41,260 nucleotides of DNA, from assembly GCA_000436035.1 (NCBI GenBank), contig FR893304.1:1-41260 (forward strand). The letters are read 5' to 3'. This document shows, in pieces, positions 23,349-31,367 of the stretch. Both the position numbers and the translations under genes were made by a program. Under the pieces are notes generated by a model that did not search any database, had not been told where the DNA came from, and saw nothing but the letters and a program-made list of their open reading frames with translations. The first letter of the stretch is position 1. Each line of letters starts with the position of its first letter. This DNA comes from Prevotella sp. CAG:732 (lineage in GTDB: Bacteria; Bacteroidota; Bacteroidia; Bacteroidales; Bacteroidaceae).

Positions 23349-24689
23349 ATGAGTAATAAGAAAGGATTGTTGGCTTTATCGCCATTGGTTTTATTGATTG
23401 CCATGATCGCTCTCTTCACGGGATATTCCGCCGATGAGAGTCATAAGGACACGAGCTTGTCACTCACCGTGGCATTCATGGTGTCGAGTATCTATGCCGT
23501 CGCCATTTCGGGCGGCATGCCCATCAAGAAGCGCATCGACACCTATAGCCGTGGAGCTGGAGCCAACAATCTGATGCTTATGCTCTGGATATATGTGCTG
23601 GCAGGTGCATTCGCTGCATCGGCGAAGGCGATGGGAGCCGTGGATGCTACCGTCAACCTAGCCCTCAGCCTCTTGCCTGCCAGCATGATATTGCCGGGAT
23701 TGTTTCTCGCCGCTTGTTTCATATCGCTCTCGATAGGCACCAGCGTGGGAACCATCGTGGCTCTCGTACCTATCGCCGCTGGTCTCGCCCACTCCGTGGA
23801 TGCCAACCTGGCACTCACCGTTGCCATCATCGTGGGTGGTGCCTACTTCGGCGACAATCTCTCCTTTATTTCCGACACGACGGTCGTGGCTACCCAGACG
23901 CAAGGCTGCCAGATGAGTGACAAGTTCAGGGTGAACGCCCTCATCGTGGTGCCCGCTGCCATCCTCATCCTCGCCATCTACGGCGTGATGGGAATGGGAA
24001 CGAAGGCTCCTACGCACATCGGCGAGGTGGAATATCTCAAGGTACTCCCCTACATCGTGGTGCTCATCACCGCCATCTGCGGCATGAACGTGATGGCAGT
24101 GCTCACCCTTGGCACTATTCTATGCGGTGCCATCGGCATCGGATTTCATTATCTCGGAACAGACATGACGGCAGCCAATAGCATGGGCGCAACAGGTTCC
24201 TACGACCTCTTCGGTTGGTTCTCTGCCATGGGCAACGGCGTGATTGGCATGGGCGAGCTCATCATCATCGCCATGATGGCAGGTGGTATGCTGGAGATCA
24301 TCCGAGAAAATGGTGGTATCGACTACATCATCAAGAAGCTCACATCGCACGTGGGAAGCAAGCGAGGCGCTGAACTCTCCATCGCCGCCCTCGTCTCGAT
24401 GGTGAACATCTGTACCGCCAACAACACCGTGGCAATTCTCACCGTGGGCAACATCGCCAAGAAGATAGGCGACAAGTTTGGGGTAGATAACCGCAAGGCA
24501 GCAAGTATCCTCGACACCTTCTCCTGCACCGTGCAAGGACTGATCCCTTATGGTGTGCAGATGCTTCTGGCGGCAGGTCTCTCCGGACTGAACCCGCTCG
24601 ACATCATCCCATATCTCTACTATCCAATAGCGATTGGCGTGGCTGCCTTGCTCGCCGTTCTTCTCCGATACCCGAAGAGATACAGTTAG
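23349..24689 (+). CDS. NhaC-family Na+/H+ antiporter
   Basis: A 446-residue protein with about 11-12 hydrophobic segments. FISLSIGTSVGTIVALVPIA, GGAYFGDNLSFISDTTV and NICTANNTVAILTVG are the conserved intramembrane blocks of the NhaC family, which exchange sodium for protons or carry organic acids. I chose the ATG at 23349 (MSNKKGLLAL), because an earlier GTG at 23316 lies inside the hairpin. Its place after uxaA suggests a role tied to hexuronate use: either ion balance or uptake of the acid itself. The latter is inference. Confidence 0.85.
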   Translation: MSNKKGLLALSPLVLLIAMIALFTGYSADESHKDTSLSLTVAFMVSSIYAVAISGGMPIKKRIDTYSRGAGANNLMLMLWIYVLAGAFAASAKAMGAVDATVNLALSLLPASMILPGLFLAACFISLSIGTSVGTIVALVPIAAGLAHSVDANLALTVAIIVGGAYFGDNLSFISDTTVVATQTQGCQMSDKFRVNALIVVPAAILILAIYGVMGMGTKAPTHIGEVEYLKVLPYIVVLITAICGMNVMAVLTLGTILCGAIGIGFHYLGTDMTAANSMGATGSYDLFGWFSAMGNGVIGMGELIIIAMMAGGMLEIIRENGGIDYIIKKLTSHVGSKRGAELSIAALVSMVNICTANNTVAILTVGNIAKKIGDKFGVDNRKAASILDTFSCTVQGLIPYGVQMLLAAGLSGLNPLDIIPYLYYPIAIGVAALLAVLLRYPKRYS

Positions 24690-24765
24690 GAGAATCAAGA
24701 ATTATGCCTAGCGAACGATACTGACATCGAAAATCGAAGTTATACATTATAAATTATTCATTATC

Positions 24766-25467
24766 ATGACGTTGGACTTTTTACAGAGAAACCTTTTCAA
24801 GAAGTTGCGTGCCGAGCATTTCGACACAAAGGAGCAACTCGACCCGATGACAACCTTCAAGAAACAGAAGATTGCCCAGATGATGAAAAATCTCAGCGAC
24901 ATCCCTTCGGGAGAGGTCGCCATGCACAGCGGTTTTCTCAACAAACGTCTCATCAAAATACAGCAGGACGAACCGCACGCCATCGACACCTCCATGGAGA
25001 CCATTTACCTCTTACGTCTGATCGTCAGCAATGTCAACGCCATGTATTCGGGCGGCATCAGTCTGAGGGGCATCATCCAACTGGGACAATACCTCCGCAC
25101 ACGTGGCGACAAGGTGGACTTCGTGAAGCTCGACACATGGCTCACCAAGCTCCACATCCAGCGCATGGCTCAGTTGGAAGGCAGCGTGCTCATCCAGTTC
25201 TTCAACTTCGAGCAAGACGAGATTCCATTTGTCAAGATGGTGGAACGAGGAGCCAGCAAGCTCACCGTACGCTCTCTATATTATAACATCAAGGACATGG
25301 AGGACATCAAGTTCCAGGAGTCGCAAGTGGGCTTCGTGCATACCACCGGTGGCACGATGCGAAAGAACCTCCGCCGCAGCATGAGATACTTCGGATATGC
25401 GCCGATAGAGACCACTTGCAACTTTCTCAATAGCTTCTTCAAGTCGCTATCTGAGATAGAGGAATAA
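24766..25467 (+). CDS. Conserved hypothetical protein
   Basis: A 233-residue soluble protein. The segment SGGISLRGIIQLGQYLRTRG, then KLDTWLTKLHIQRMAQLEG, looks like the C-terminal helices of nucleotidyltransferase-like proteins (PF14907 type) seen in Bacteroidota, but the N-terminal catalytic part of that family is not visible. No signal peptide or TM segment. It follows the antiporter by 76 bp with an AT-rich spacer and ends at a clear terminator. Function unknown. Confidence 0.65.
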   Translation: MTLDFLQRNLFKKLRAEHFDTKEQLDPMTTFKKQKIAQMMKNLSDIPSGEVAMHSGFLNKRLIKIQQDEPHAIDTSMETIYLLRLIVSNVNAMYSGGISLRGIIQLGQYLRTRGDKVDFVKLDTWLTKLHIQRMAQLEGSVLIQFFNFEQDEIPFVKMVERGASKLTVRSLYYNIKDMEDIKFQESQVGFVHTTGGTMRKNLRRSMRYFGYAPIETTCNFLNSFFKSLSEIEE

Positions 25468-25508
25468 TTTATATGACATGAAATTTAAATATATATAAAA
25501 AAAGAGAG

Positions 25509-25535
25509 CGTCTGGCAGAAATGTCAGACGTTTTT
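25509..25535 (+). terminator. GAAA-loop terminator
   Basis: A 9-bp stem (25509-25517 with 25522-25530, one G-T pair) closed by a GAAA tetraloop and followed by TTTTT. Confidence 0.85.
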
Positions 25536-25537
25536 CG

Positions 25538-25545
25538 TAACTTTG
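25538..25545 (+). promoter_or_regulatory. -7 box immediately before the lysozyme start
   Basis: TAACTTTG at 25538-25545 ends 5 bp before the ATG at 25551, so the transcript may start at or within a base or two of the codon. The -33 position falls inside the terminator stem and does not match TTTG. Confidence 0.5.
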
Positions 25546-25550
25546 CATTT

Positions 25551-26237
25551 ATGAAGCAAATCATCATCACTATATTGACACTATTTACCACGCTCGGCAT
25601 CCACGCACAGGTACAATGCGAGGACACTTGCCAGCACGTGCATGGCATCGACCTCAGCCACTACCAGGGCAACGTGTTCTGGGAGACCGTGGGCGACAAC
25701 TCCAAGATGGCATACGTCTATCTGAAGGCTACCGAGGGCGGCAACAACGTGGATAGCAAATACAAACAGAACATCGACCTGGCGCATCGATACGGACTCA
25801 AGGTGGGCTCCTACCACTTCTATCGTGCCCGCATCCCCCAAAAGACACAACTCGCCAACTTTATGGCGCAATGCCGGCCAGGCGACCAAGATCTCTTGCC
25901 CATGATCGACGTGGAGACCAAGAGCGGAATGGGCACGGAGGAGTTCTGCGACTCCCTCTTCAAGTTCCTACACCTCGTGGAGAAAGCATACAAGCAGAAG
26001 CCACTAATCTATACTGGCGCCAACTTCTACGACAACTACCTGCTGGGCAAGCTCGACAGCTACAAGCTCATGATAGCGCAATACACCAAGCGTGAGCCCG
26101 TGCTCCGAGACGGCAGGGACTTCGAGATGTGGCAATACACCGGAAAGGGAAGGCTCAACGGCGTGAACGGCTATGTCGATAAAAGCCGATTCATGGGAAA
26201 GCACCGACTCCGAGAGATCAGATTCCGACATCGATAA
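25551..26237 (+). CDS. Secreted GH25 lysozyme (muramidase)
   Basis: A 228-residue protein with a signal peptide (MKQIIITILTLFTTLGIHAQ). The GH25 barrel has GIDLSHYQG with D34, VYLKATEG with E62, GSYHFYR, and PMIDVE with D120 and E122, the catalytic-region acids of Chalaropsis-type lysozymes that cut the MurNAc-GlcNAc bond of peptidoglycan. WQYTGKGRLNGVNGYVD near the end is also typical. An upstream in-frame ATG at 25521 lies inside the terminator and promoter, so I prefer 25551. It is probably exported for wall turnover or competition; the target is inference. Confidence 0.85.
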   Translation: MKQIIITILTLFTTLGIHAQVQCEDTCQHVHGIDLSHYQGNVFWETVGDNSKMAYVYLKATEGGNNVDSKYKQNIDLAHRYGLKVGSYHFYRARIPQKTQLANFMAQCRPGDQDLLPMIDVETKSGMGTEEFCDSLFKFLHLVEKAYKQKPLIYTGANFYDNYLLGKLDSYKLMIAQYTKREPVLRDGRDFEMWQYTGKGRLNGVNGYVDKSRFMGKHRLREIRFRHR

Positions 26238-26370
26238 TCAACTCGGACATTGACATTCATTTACGGATGCCATTCTAGCCCCCGAATACTATCGCATCTC
26301 GAAGGGTCAAGAGCATTCCTTCATCATACACTAGAAACAACATTTTCAATTATAATTAAAAATTCATTTT

Positions 26371-27642
26371 ATGGCAATTATAAAATGTCCTGAGTGCGGA
26401 CATCAGATTAGCGACAAAGCACCCGTTTGTCCTAGCTGCGGCGTGGAGATTGCGGGAAAGGTAACCAAATGCCCTAATTGTGGCGAAGTGTATTTCAAGG
26501 ACCAGGAGATGTGCCCTAACTGCCATCGCCCTACCTACACCTCTCAACCACCTATCCCTCCGACCTCAGCATCCCAAGCATCAGCTTATTCGCAAGGCAC
26601 GGCTTATTCGCAAGCATCGACTTCACAGAGCCAAGCTTCTACTATACCTCCCACTCCTCAATCGACCACTCGACTGAGCGGAACCCCAACTCCACCGTCC
26701 ATTGGAGCCAATGCAGGGAATACTTACGGAGGAAATGGAAACGCCTCTCCTCAAGGTGAGGAGAAAAAGAAGAAGGGCAGCCGCTCCATCCTTATCGTCT
26801 CCTTCATCTTTGCCGTTCTCGTTTGCGGAGTGATGTACTACTTCTACGACAGCGCCAACAGAAACAAGGAGCAAGAGGCTTACGAATATGCTATGCAGAG
26901 CAGCGACCCGATGGTGCTTCAAAGCTATCTTGACACCTACAAGGAGGCCGACGAGGCTCACCGAGACTCCATTATGGCGCATCTCAATATGCTCCAGCAA
27001 GTGGACCAAGACTGGACCAACGCTCTCGTAAGCGGTTCGAAGGAAGCCCTGGAGGCATACCTACAGAAATATCCAAACTCTCCTCACAAGCAGGAGGTTT
27101 GGAACAAAATCGACTCCATCGACTGGCAGATGGCTCTGAAGGACAACACCGTGGATGGCTACCAGGCATACCTAGATGCCCACGCCGATGGCTCCCATAT
27201 CGAAGAGGCAGAGGAAGCTCTTCAGAAGATCAAGAGCAGCGAGGTGCAGCCAGAAGAGAGCCAAGTGATCAGCGGACTCTTCCGCCAGTTCTTCCAGAGC
27301 ATCAACTCTCGCAATGAGGACGGATTGACAGCTACTTGCGAGGACATCCTCTCCTCACTCCTCGGCAAGACTTCTGCCACCAAGTCGGACGTTGTCACCT
27401 TCATGCACAAGCTCTACAAGGAAGATGTGAGCAACATGAACTGGCATCTTAACAACGACTACAAGGTAAAGAAGAGAGAAGTGGGCGACCAAGAGTATGA
27501 GTTCCAAGTGCAGTTTACCGCTCGCCAAGATGTCGATAAGACAGATGGCAGCAAGACGCAGAACAACTATAAGATTAACGCCACAGTTTCTCCTAGCGGC
27601 AAGATTTCCGCTTTCAATATGGCGAAAGTCACAACAGAATAA
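26371..27642 (+). CDS. Zinc-ribbon membrane protein with repeat and NTF2-like regions
   Basis: A 423-residue protein. Two zinc ribbons use C6/C9/C20/C23 and C34/C37/C48/C51. A Ser/Thr/Pro/Gln-rich linker (52-125) and a basic patch (EEKKKKGSR) precede one TM helix (about 137-158). Outside it are TPR-like helical units (EAYEYAMQSSDPMVLQSYL, then EALEAYLQKYPNSP), and the last 120 residues resemble an NTF2/SnoaL-type cone (SGLFRQFFQSINSRNEDGL). The N-terminus should be cytoplasmic and the rest periplasmic. It is a likely envelope or stress sensor of unknown function, convergent with the J-protein gene. Confidence 0.75.
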   Translation: MAIIKCPECGHQISDKAPVCPSCGVEIAGKVTKCPNCGEVYFKDQEMCPNCHRPTYTSQPPIPPTSASQASAYSQGTAYSQASTSQSQASTIPPTPQSTTRLSGTPTPPSIGANAGNTYGGNGNASPQGEEKKKKGSRSILIVSFIFAVLVCGVMYYFYDSANRNKEQEAYEYAMQSSDPMVLQSYLDTYKEADEAHRDSIMAHLNMLQQVDQDWTNALVSGSKEALEAYLQKYPNSPHKQEVWNKIDSIDWQMALKDNTVDGYQAYLDAHADGSHIEEAEEALQKIKSSEVQPEESQVISGLFRQFFQSINSRNEDGLTATCEDILSSLLGKTSATKSDVVTFMHKLYKEDVSNMNWHLNNDYKVKKREVGDQEYEFQVQFTARQDVDKTDGSKTQNNYKINATVSPSGKISAFNMAKVTTE

Positions 27643-27683
27643 AACAAATGAAGGAAGCCTAGTTGGCTTCCTTCATTTGTTTT
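27641..27683. terminator. Bidirectional terminator shared by two stop codons
   Basis: A perfect 19-bp stem (27641-27659 with 27665-27683), 5-nt loop. Both convergent genes end inside it: TAA 27640-27642 on plus, TAG 27661-27659 on minus. Confidence 0.9.
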
Positions 27684-28453
27684 AAGAGTTCCTTTTGCTT
27701 TTCATTCAACCCCGTAGGCAACTTCACATTGTACGTGATAATCAAGTCGCCGAAGGTGCCATCGCCTCGGTCATAGCCCTTGCCACGCACACGCACCTTG
27801 GTGCCGTTCTGCGTCTCAGGTTTGATTTTCAACTTGATTTTCGTGCCATTGCTGAGTTTGACAATACCCTCGCCACCGAGCAAGGCGGTGTACATATCGA
27901 GGTTGACGTTCATGTTCATCTCGCCATTGCTCTGACGAGTGCCTTGACCGCCACAACCACCGCAGCCACCCGTGCCATATTCAGCACCAGCACCGAAGCC
28001 AGCGCCACCAGCACCGCCTCCGAAGCCAGAGAATCCAGAGAAACCACCACCAGCATTGCCGCCAGCGCTGCGTCCTCTACCTCCAAAGAGATTCTCGAAG
28101 AAGCTGCTGAAACCACTGCCTCCCGAACCGAAACTACTGAAGTCGAATCCCTCGAAAGGATTGCCCCCACCTCCGCCAGCACCGCCGAAACCGCCAAAGC
28201 CACCGCCCGCCTGTTCGTAAGCCTGGGCATTCTTCCACTGTTCACCATACTGGTCGTATTTAGCTCTCTTGTCCGGGTCGGAAATCACATCATACGCCTC
28301 GTTGAGGGCTTGGAACTTCGCCTTCGCTTTCGGGTCGTTAGGATGCAAGTCGGGATGGAACTGCTTTGCACGCTTACGGTAAGCAGCTCTCACATCCTTC
28401 TGAGGGATGTTCTTGTCAACACCGAGAATCTTGTAATAATCTACAAATGCCAT
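27659..28453 (-). CDS. DnaJ-like co-chaperone (CbpA type)
   Basis: A 264-residue protein. The J domain (1-70) has DYYKILGVD and the essential HPD in KQFHPDLHPND, which stimulates DnaK ATPase. A long Gly/Phe-rich region (about 90-175; GGGFGGFGGAGGGGGN type) includes GCGGCGG but no four CxxCxGxG zinc motifs. The C-terminal substrate-binding part is short (LLGGEGIVKLSNGTKIKLKI, then GDLIITYNVKLP), so it is more like CbpA than DnaJ and lacks part of the usual two-domain end. I chose the ATG at 28453 because upstream codons code only for nonsense. Confidence 0.85.
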   Translation of the reverse strand: MAFVDYYKILGVDKNIPQKDVRAAYRKRAKQFHPDLHPNDPKAKAKFQALNEAYDVISDPDKRAKYDQYGEQWKNAQAYEQAGGGFGGFGGAGGGGGNPFEGFDFSSFGSGGSGFSSFFENLFGGRGRSAGGNAGGGFSGFSGFGGGAGGAGFGAGAEYGTGGCGGCGGQGTRQSNGEMNMNVNLDMYTALLGGEGIVKLSNGTKIKLKIKPETQNGTKVRVRGKGYDRGDGTFGDLIITYNVKLPTGLNEKQKELLKQMKEAN

Positions 28454-28785
28454 AGTATTTATTCCTCCATTTTTTATTGTTTTTGATATTTCTCCAACAA
28501 AAAGTATGCCGTATTCATTTCTTTTTTGTAATTTTGCATTCGAAAGGCGCAACTTCGTCCTAGGCTGACAAAAATGAAGCATAAGAAGAGAAGACTTTTC
28601 CGAAGGCTGACAAAGATGAGACACGCCTCATCGAAAGATGGCGTCACACCTTATTATATATATAAAGAATAAAATTTAACTGAACTTCGCAAGTGTTTGA
28701 AGTCATAGGGAGCGGTAACTCCCATTAACTCCTTAACTTCTCGTACACGCGAAACTCAAATCATATAATAGAAAGGAAATAAAAC
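28454..28785. other. Divergent upstream region of the J-protein and 5'-nucleotidase genes
   Basis: The 332 bp hold a rightward -7 box TAATTTTG (28529-28536), a 17-bp direct repeat with one mismatch (AGGCTGACAAA(A/G)ATGA(A)G at 28562 and 28604), and a small GGGAG/CTCCC hairpin (28708-28723) in what would be the 5' leader. I see no gene. Confidence 0.5.
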
Positions 28786-30558
28786 ATGAAACAAATGATG
28801 GCAGCGCTCCTTCTTGCGCTTTCTCTAAACCCTAACGCAATGATAGCAAAACAAAAAACTGTCAAGTTGAGAGTCATCGAGACGAGCGACGTACACGGTT
28901 CGTTCTTCCCTTACGACTTCATCAACCGCAAGCCAAAGGCTGGCTCCCTAGCTCGTGTGTCCTCCTATGTGGACTCCCTCAGACTGAGCTACAAGGACAA
29001 CCTGATCTTGTTGGAGAACGGCGACATCCTGCAAGGTCAGCCAACTTGCTACTATTACAACTACATCGCCACCGACAAACGCAACGTGGCGGCAGATGTT
29101 GTCAACTACTTGAAGTATGACGCACAAACCTTTGGTAATCACGATGTTGAAACGGGACATGCCGTTTACGACAAATGGGTCAAGGAACTCAACTGTCCGG
29201 TGCTCGGTGCCAACATCATCGAAACGAAGACCGGCAAGCCTTACGTGAAACCTTACATCATCCTGGAGCGTGAGGGCGTGAAGGTGGCAGTGCTCGGCAT
29301 GCTGACCCCAGCCATCCCCAACTGGTTGACACAGAACCTTTGGAGCGGATTGAGCTTCGAGAACATGGTGACGAGTGCCAAGAAATGGGTGAAATACATC
29401 AAGGACAACGAAGACCCAGACGTGATCATCGGTCTCTTCCATAGCGGCAAGGATGGCGGCATCAAAACCGCTGAGTATGAGGAGGATGCATCGGAGCGTG
29501 TGGCAAAGGAAGTGCCAGGCTTCGACTTGGTGCTCTTCGGACACGATCACACTCGCCATAGCGATACCCTCACCAATGAAGCGGGTCAGCAGGTGGTATG
29601 CCTCGACCCTGCCAACAATGCCATCAGCGTGGCAGACGCAGAGATCACCATCACTATCGACGAGCACAAGGTGAACGGCAAGACCGCCCACATCGTACAG
29701 CACAAGTCGGTACATGGCAAGATAGCCGATGTGACAGATTGTCCGATAGACGAGAAGTTCATGGCTACCTTCAAGCCTCAGATGGACGAGGTCGATCAGT
29801 ACGTGAGCAAGCAGATAGGCACCTTCAAAAACACCATCTACAGCCGTGAGTCATTCTTCGGCAGCAGCGCCTTCAACGACTTCATCCTCAACTTGATGCT
29901 TCAGATCACCCATGCCGACATTGCCTTCAATGCCCCATTGCAGATGGATGCCGTCATCAAGGAGGGTCCTATCCGTGTGAGCGACATGTTCAACCTCTAC
30001 AAATATGAGAATGGTCTCTACGTGATGCGACTCACGGGCGAGGAAATCCGCAAGCACCTGGAGATGAGCTACGACCTCTGGGCGAACACGATGAAGAGTG
30101 CTGACGACCATCTCTTGTTACTCGACGAGAAGACCTACGGCGACCAGCAGCGCTTGGGCTTCAAGAACTTCTCCTTCAACTTTGATAGTGCCGCTGGCAT
30201 CGACTATGAGGTGGATGTCACCAAGCCCAATGGCGAGAAGGTAAAGATTTTACGCATGAGCAATGGAGCGCCTTTCGATGAGAAGAAGTGGTACACCGTG
30301 GCGGTGAATAGTTATCGTGGCAATGGCGGTGGCGAGTTGCTCACTCGTGGTGCCGGCATTCCAAAGGATAGTCTCGAAAGCAGAATCATCTATCGAAGTG
30401 AGAAAGACCAAAGATATTATCTCATGGAGGAGATTGAGAAAATGGGGACCGTCGAGGCGAAAGCCAACAACAACTGGAAGTTTGTTCCTGAGGAATGGGT
30501 GGAGCCTGCGGCTGAGAGAGACTTCCAACTCCTCTTCAAGAATGCCACGAAGAAGTAA
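28786..30558 (+). CDS. Exported 5'-nucleotidase / metallophosphatase (UshA-like)
   Basis: A 590-residue protein. A short signal peptide (MKQMMAALLLALSLNPNAMIA) precedes the calcineurin-like metallophosphatase domain with its metal ligands: TSDVHG (D35, H37), ENGD80, FGNHD (N118, H119), GLFHSGKDGG and LFGHDHTRH. The C-terminal half is the 5'-nucleotidase domain that binds the base (YTVAVNSYRGNGGGELLTRG near 505-525). Such enzymes remove phosphate from nucleotides, and sometimes split UDP-sugars or NAD-type compounds, in the periplasm. It leads a three-gene unit with an NADH pyrophosphatase and a transporter. Confidence 0.88.
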   Translation: MKQMMAALLLALSLNPNAMIAKQKTVKLRVIETSDVHGSFFPYDFINRKPKAGSLARVSSYVDSLRLSYKDNLILLENGDILQGQPTCYYYNYIATDKRNVAADVVNYLKYDAQTFGNHDVETGHAVYDKWVKELNCPVLGANIIETKTGKPYVKPYIILEREGVKVAVLGMLTPAIPNWLTQNLWSGLSFENMVTSAKKWVKYIKDNEDPDVIIGLFHSGKDGGIKTAEYEEDASERVAKEVPGFDLVLFGHDHTRHSDTLTNEAGQQVVCLDPANNAISVADAEITITIDEHKVNGKTAHIVQHKSVHGKIADVTDCPIDEKFMATFKPQMDEVDQYVSKQIGTFKNTIYSRESFFGSSAFNDFILNLMLQITHADIAFNAPLQMDAVIKEGPIRVSDMFNLYKYENGLYVMRLTGEEIRKHLEMSYDLWANTMKSADDHLLLLDEKTYGDQQRLGFKNFSFNFDSAAGIDYEVDVTKPNGEKVKILRMSNGAPFDEKKWYTVAVNSYRGNGGGELLTRGAGIPKDSLESRIIYRSEKDQRYYLMEEIEKMGTVEAKANNNWKFVPEEWVEPAAERDFQLLFKNATKK

Positions 30559-30580
30559 GTAATGACTAATTCTCAGAGAA

Positions 30581-31354
30581 ATGAAATACTGGTTTATATT
30601 TTGCAAGACCGACCTCTTGCTAGAAAAGAAAGAAGACGGAACCTATACGATTCCATGTAGCGAGGAATGCCCCATCGAGACCAAGCCTTGGACCCATATC
30701 CTCAACATCACTCCGATGGAAGACAGCACGGAGGTGAAAACCTTCACCATCCCCCAACCCGTCACCGGCAACCCTAAGTATGAGATGTGCGGTCTGCGCC
30801 CTAGCTATTATAAGCTCACACCCGAACTTTACCAGAAGGCCGGTAAGTGCCAGGAGCTGAACTACTGGGACCAGAACACCCACTTCTGTGGTGTATGTGG
30901 CGCTCCGATGGAGATGTCAACCGATATCAGCAAGAAATGCACCAACTGCGGCAAGTCGGTATGGCCATCCCTCGCCACTGCCATCATCGTGCTCATCCAT
31001 AAGGGCGATGAGGTATTGCTCGTCCACGCCCGCAACTTCAAGGGCAACTTCGATAGCTTGGTGGCAGGATTCGTGGAGACTGGCGAGAGTTTGGAGGAAG
31101 CCGTACACCGTGAGGTGATGGAAGAGACCGGTCTAACCATCACCAACTTGAAATACTTTGGCTCACAGCCTTGGCCTTATCCAAGTGGCTTGATGATCGG
31201 CTTCACCGCCGACTATGTGGATGGCGAGATTCATCTACAGAAAGAAGAATTGTCACGTGGCAAATGGTTCAGCAAGGACAATCTCCCTATCCTTCCCGAA
31301 AAGCTATCCATCGCCAGAAGATTGATTGACGCTTGGCTCGAAGGAGAAAAATAA
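30581..31354 (+). CDS. nudC: NADH pyrophosphatase (Nudix)
   Basis: A 257-residue NudC-type Nudix enzyme. It has the zinc ribbon C103/C106/C120/C123, the Nudix box starting G163 (GFVETGESLEEAVHREVMEE), and the SQPWPYP motif about 20 residues later that marks NADH pyrophosphatases. It cleaves NAD(H) to NMN(H) and AMP, and family members also remove NAD caps from RNA. It follows the 5'-nucleotidase by 22 bp and precedes the MFS gene by 13 bp, so all three are likely cotranscribed. Length and motifs are normal. Confidence 0.92.
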   Translation: MKYWFIFCKTDLLLEKKEDGTYTIPCSEECPIETKPWTHILNITPMEDSTEVKTFTIPQPVTGNPKYEMCGLRPSYYKLTPELYQKAGKCQELNYWDQNTHFCGVCGAPMEMSTDISKKCTNCGKSVWPSLATAIIVLIHKGDEVLLVHARNFKGNFDSLVAGFVETGESLEEAVHREVMEETGLTITNLKYFGSQPWPYPSGLMIGFTADYVDGEIHLQKEELSRGKWFSKDNLPILPEKLSIARRLIDAWLEGEK

Positions 31355-31367
31355 AAACTATTAAGCA

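Noticed and set aside
25521..25550. Earlier ATG for the GH25 lysozyme
   Set aside because: It falls within the terminator and promoter of the gene and would place ten extra residues before a clear signal peptide.
27695..28486. Ser/Thr/Ala-rich plus-strand frame opposite the J-protein
   Set aside because: Its odd composition comes from the Gly/Phe-rich codons of the J-protein read backwards.
28540..28785. Known riboswitch (TPP, cobalamin, SAM or PreQ1 type)
   Set aside because: I find no THI-box, B12-box, or other recognisable conserved core in this leader.
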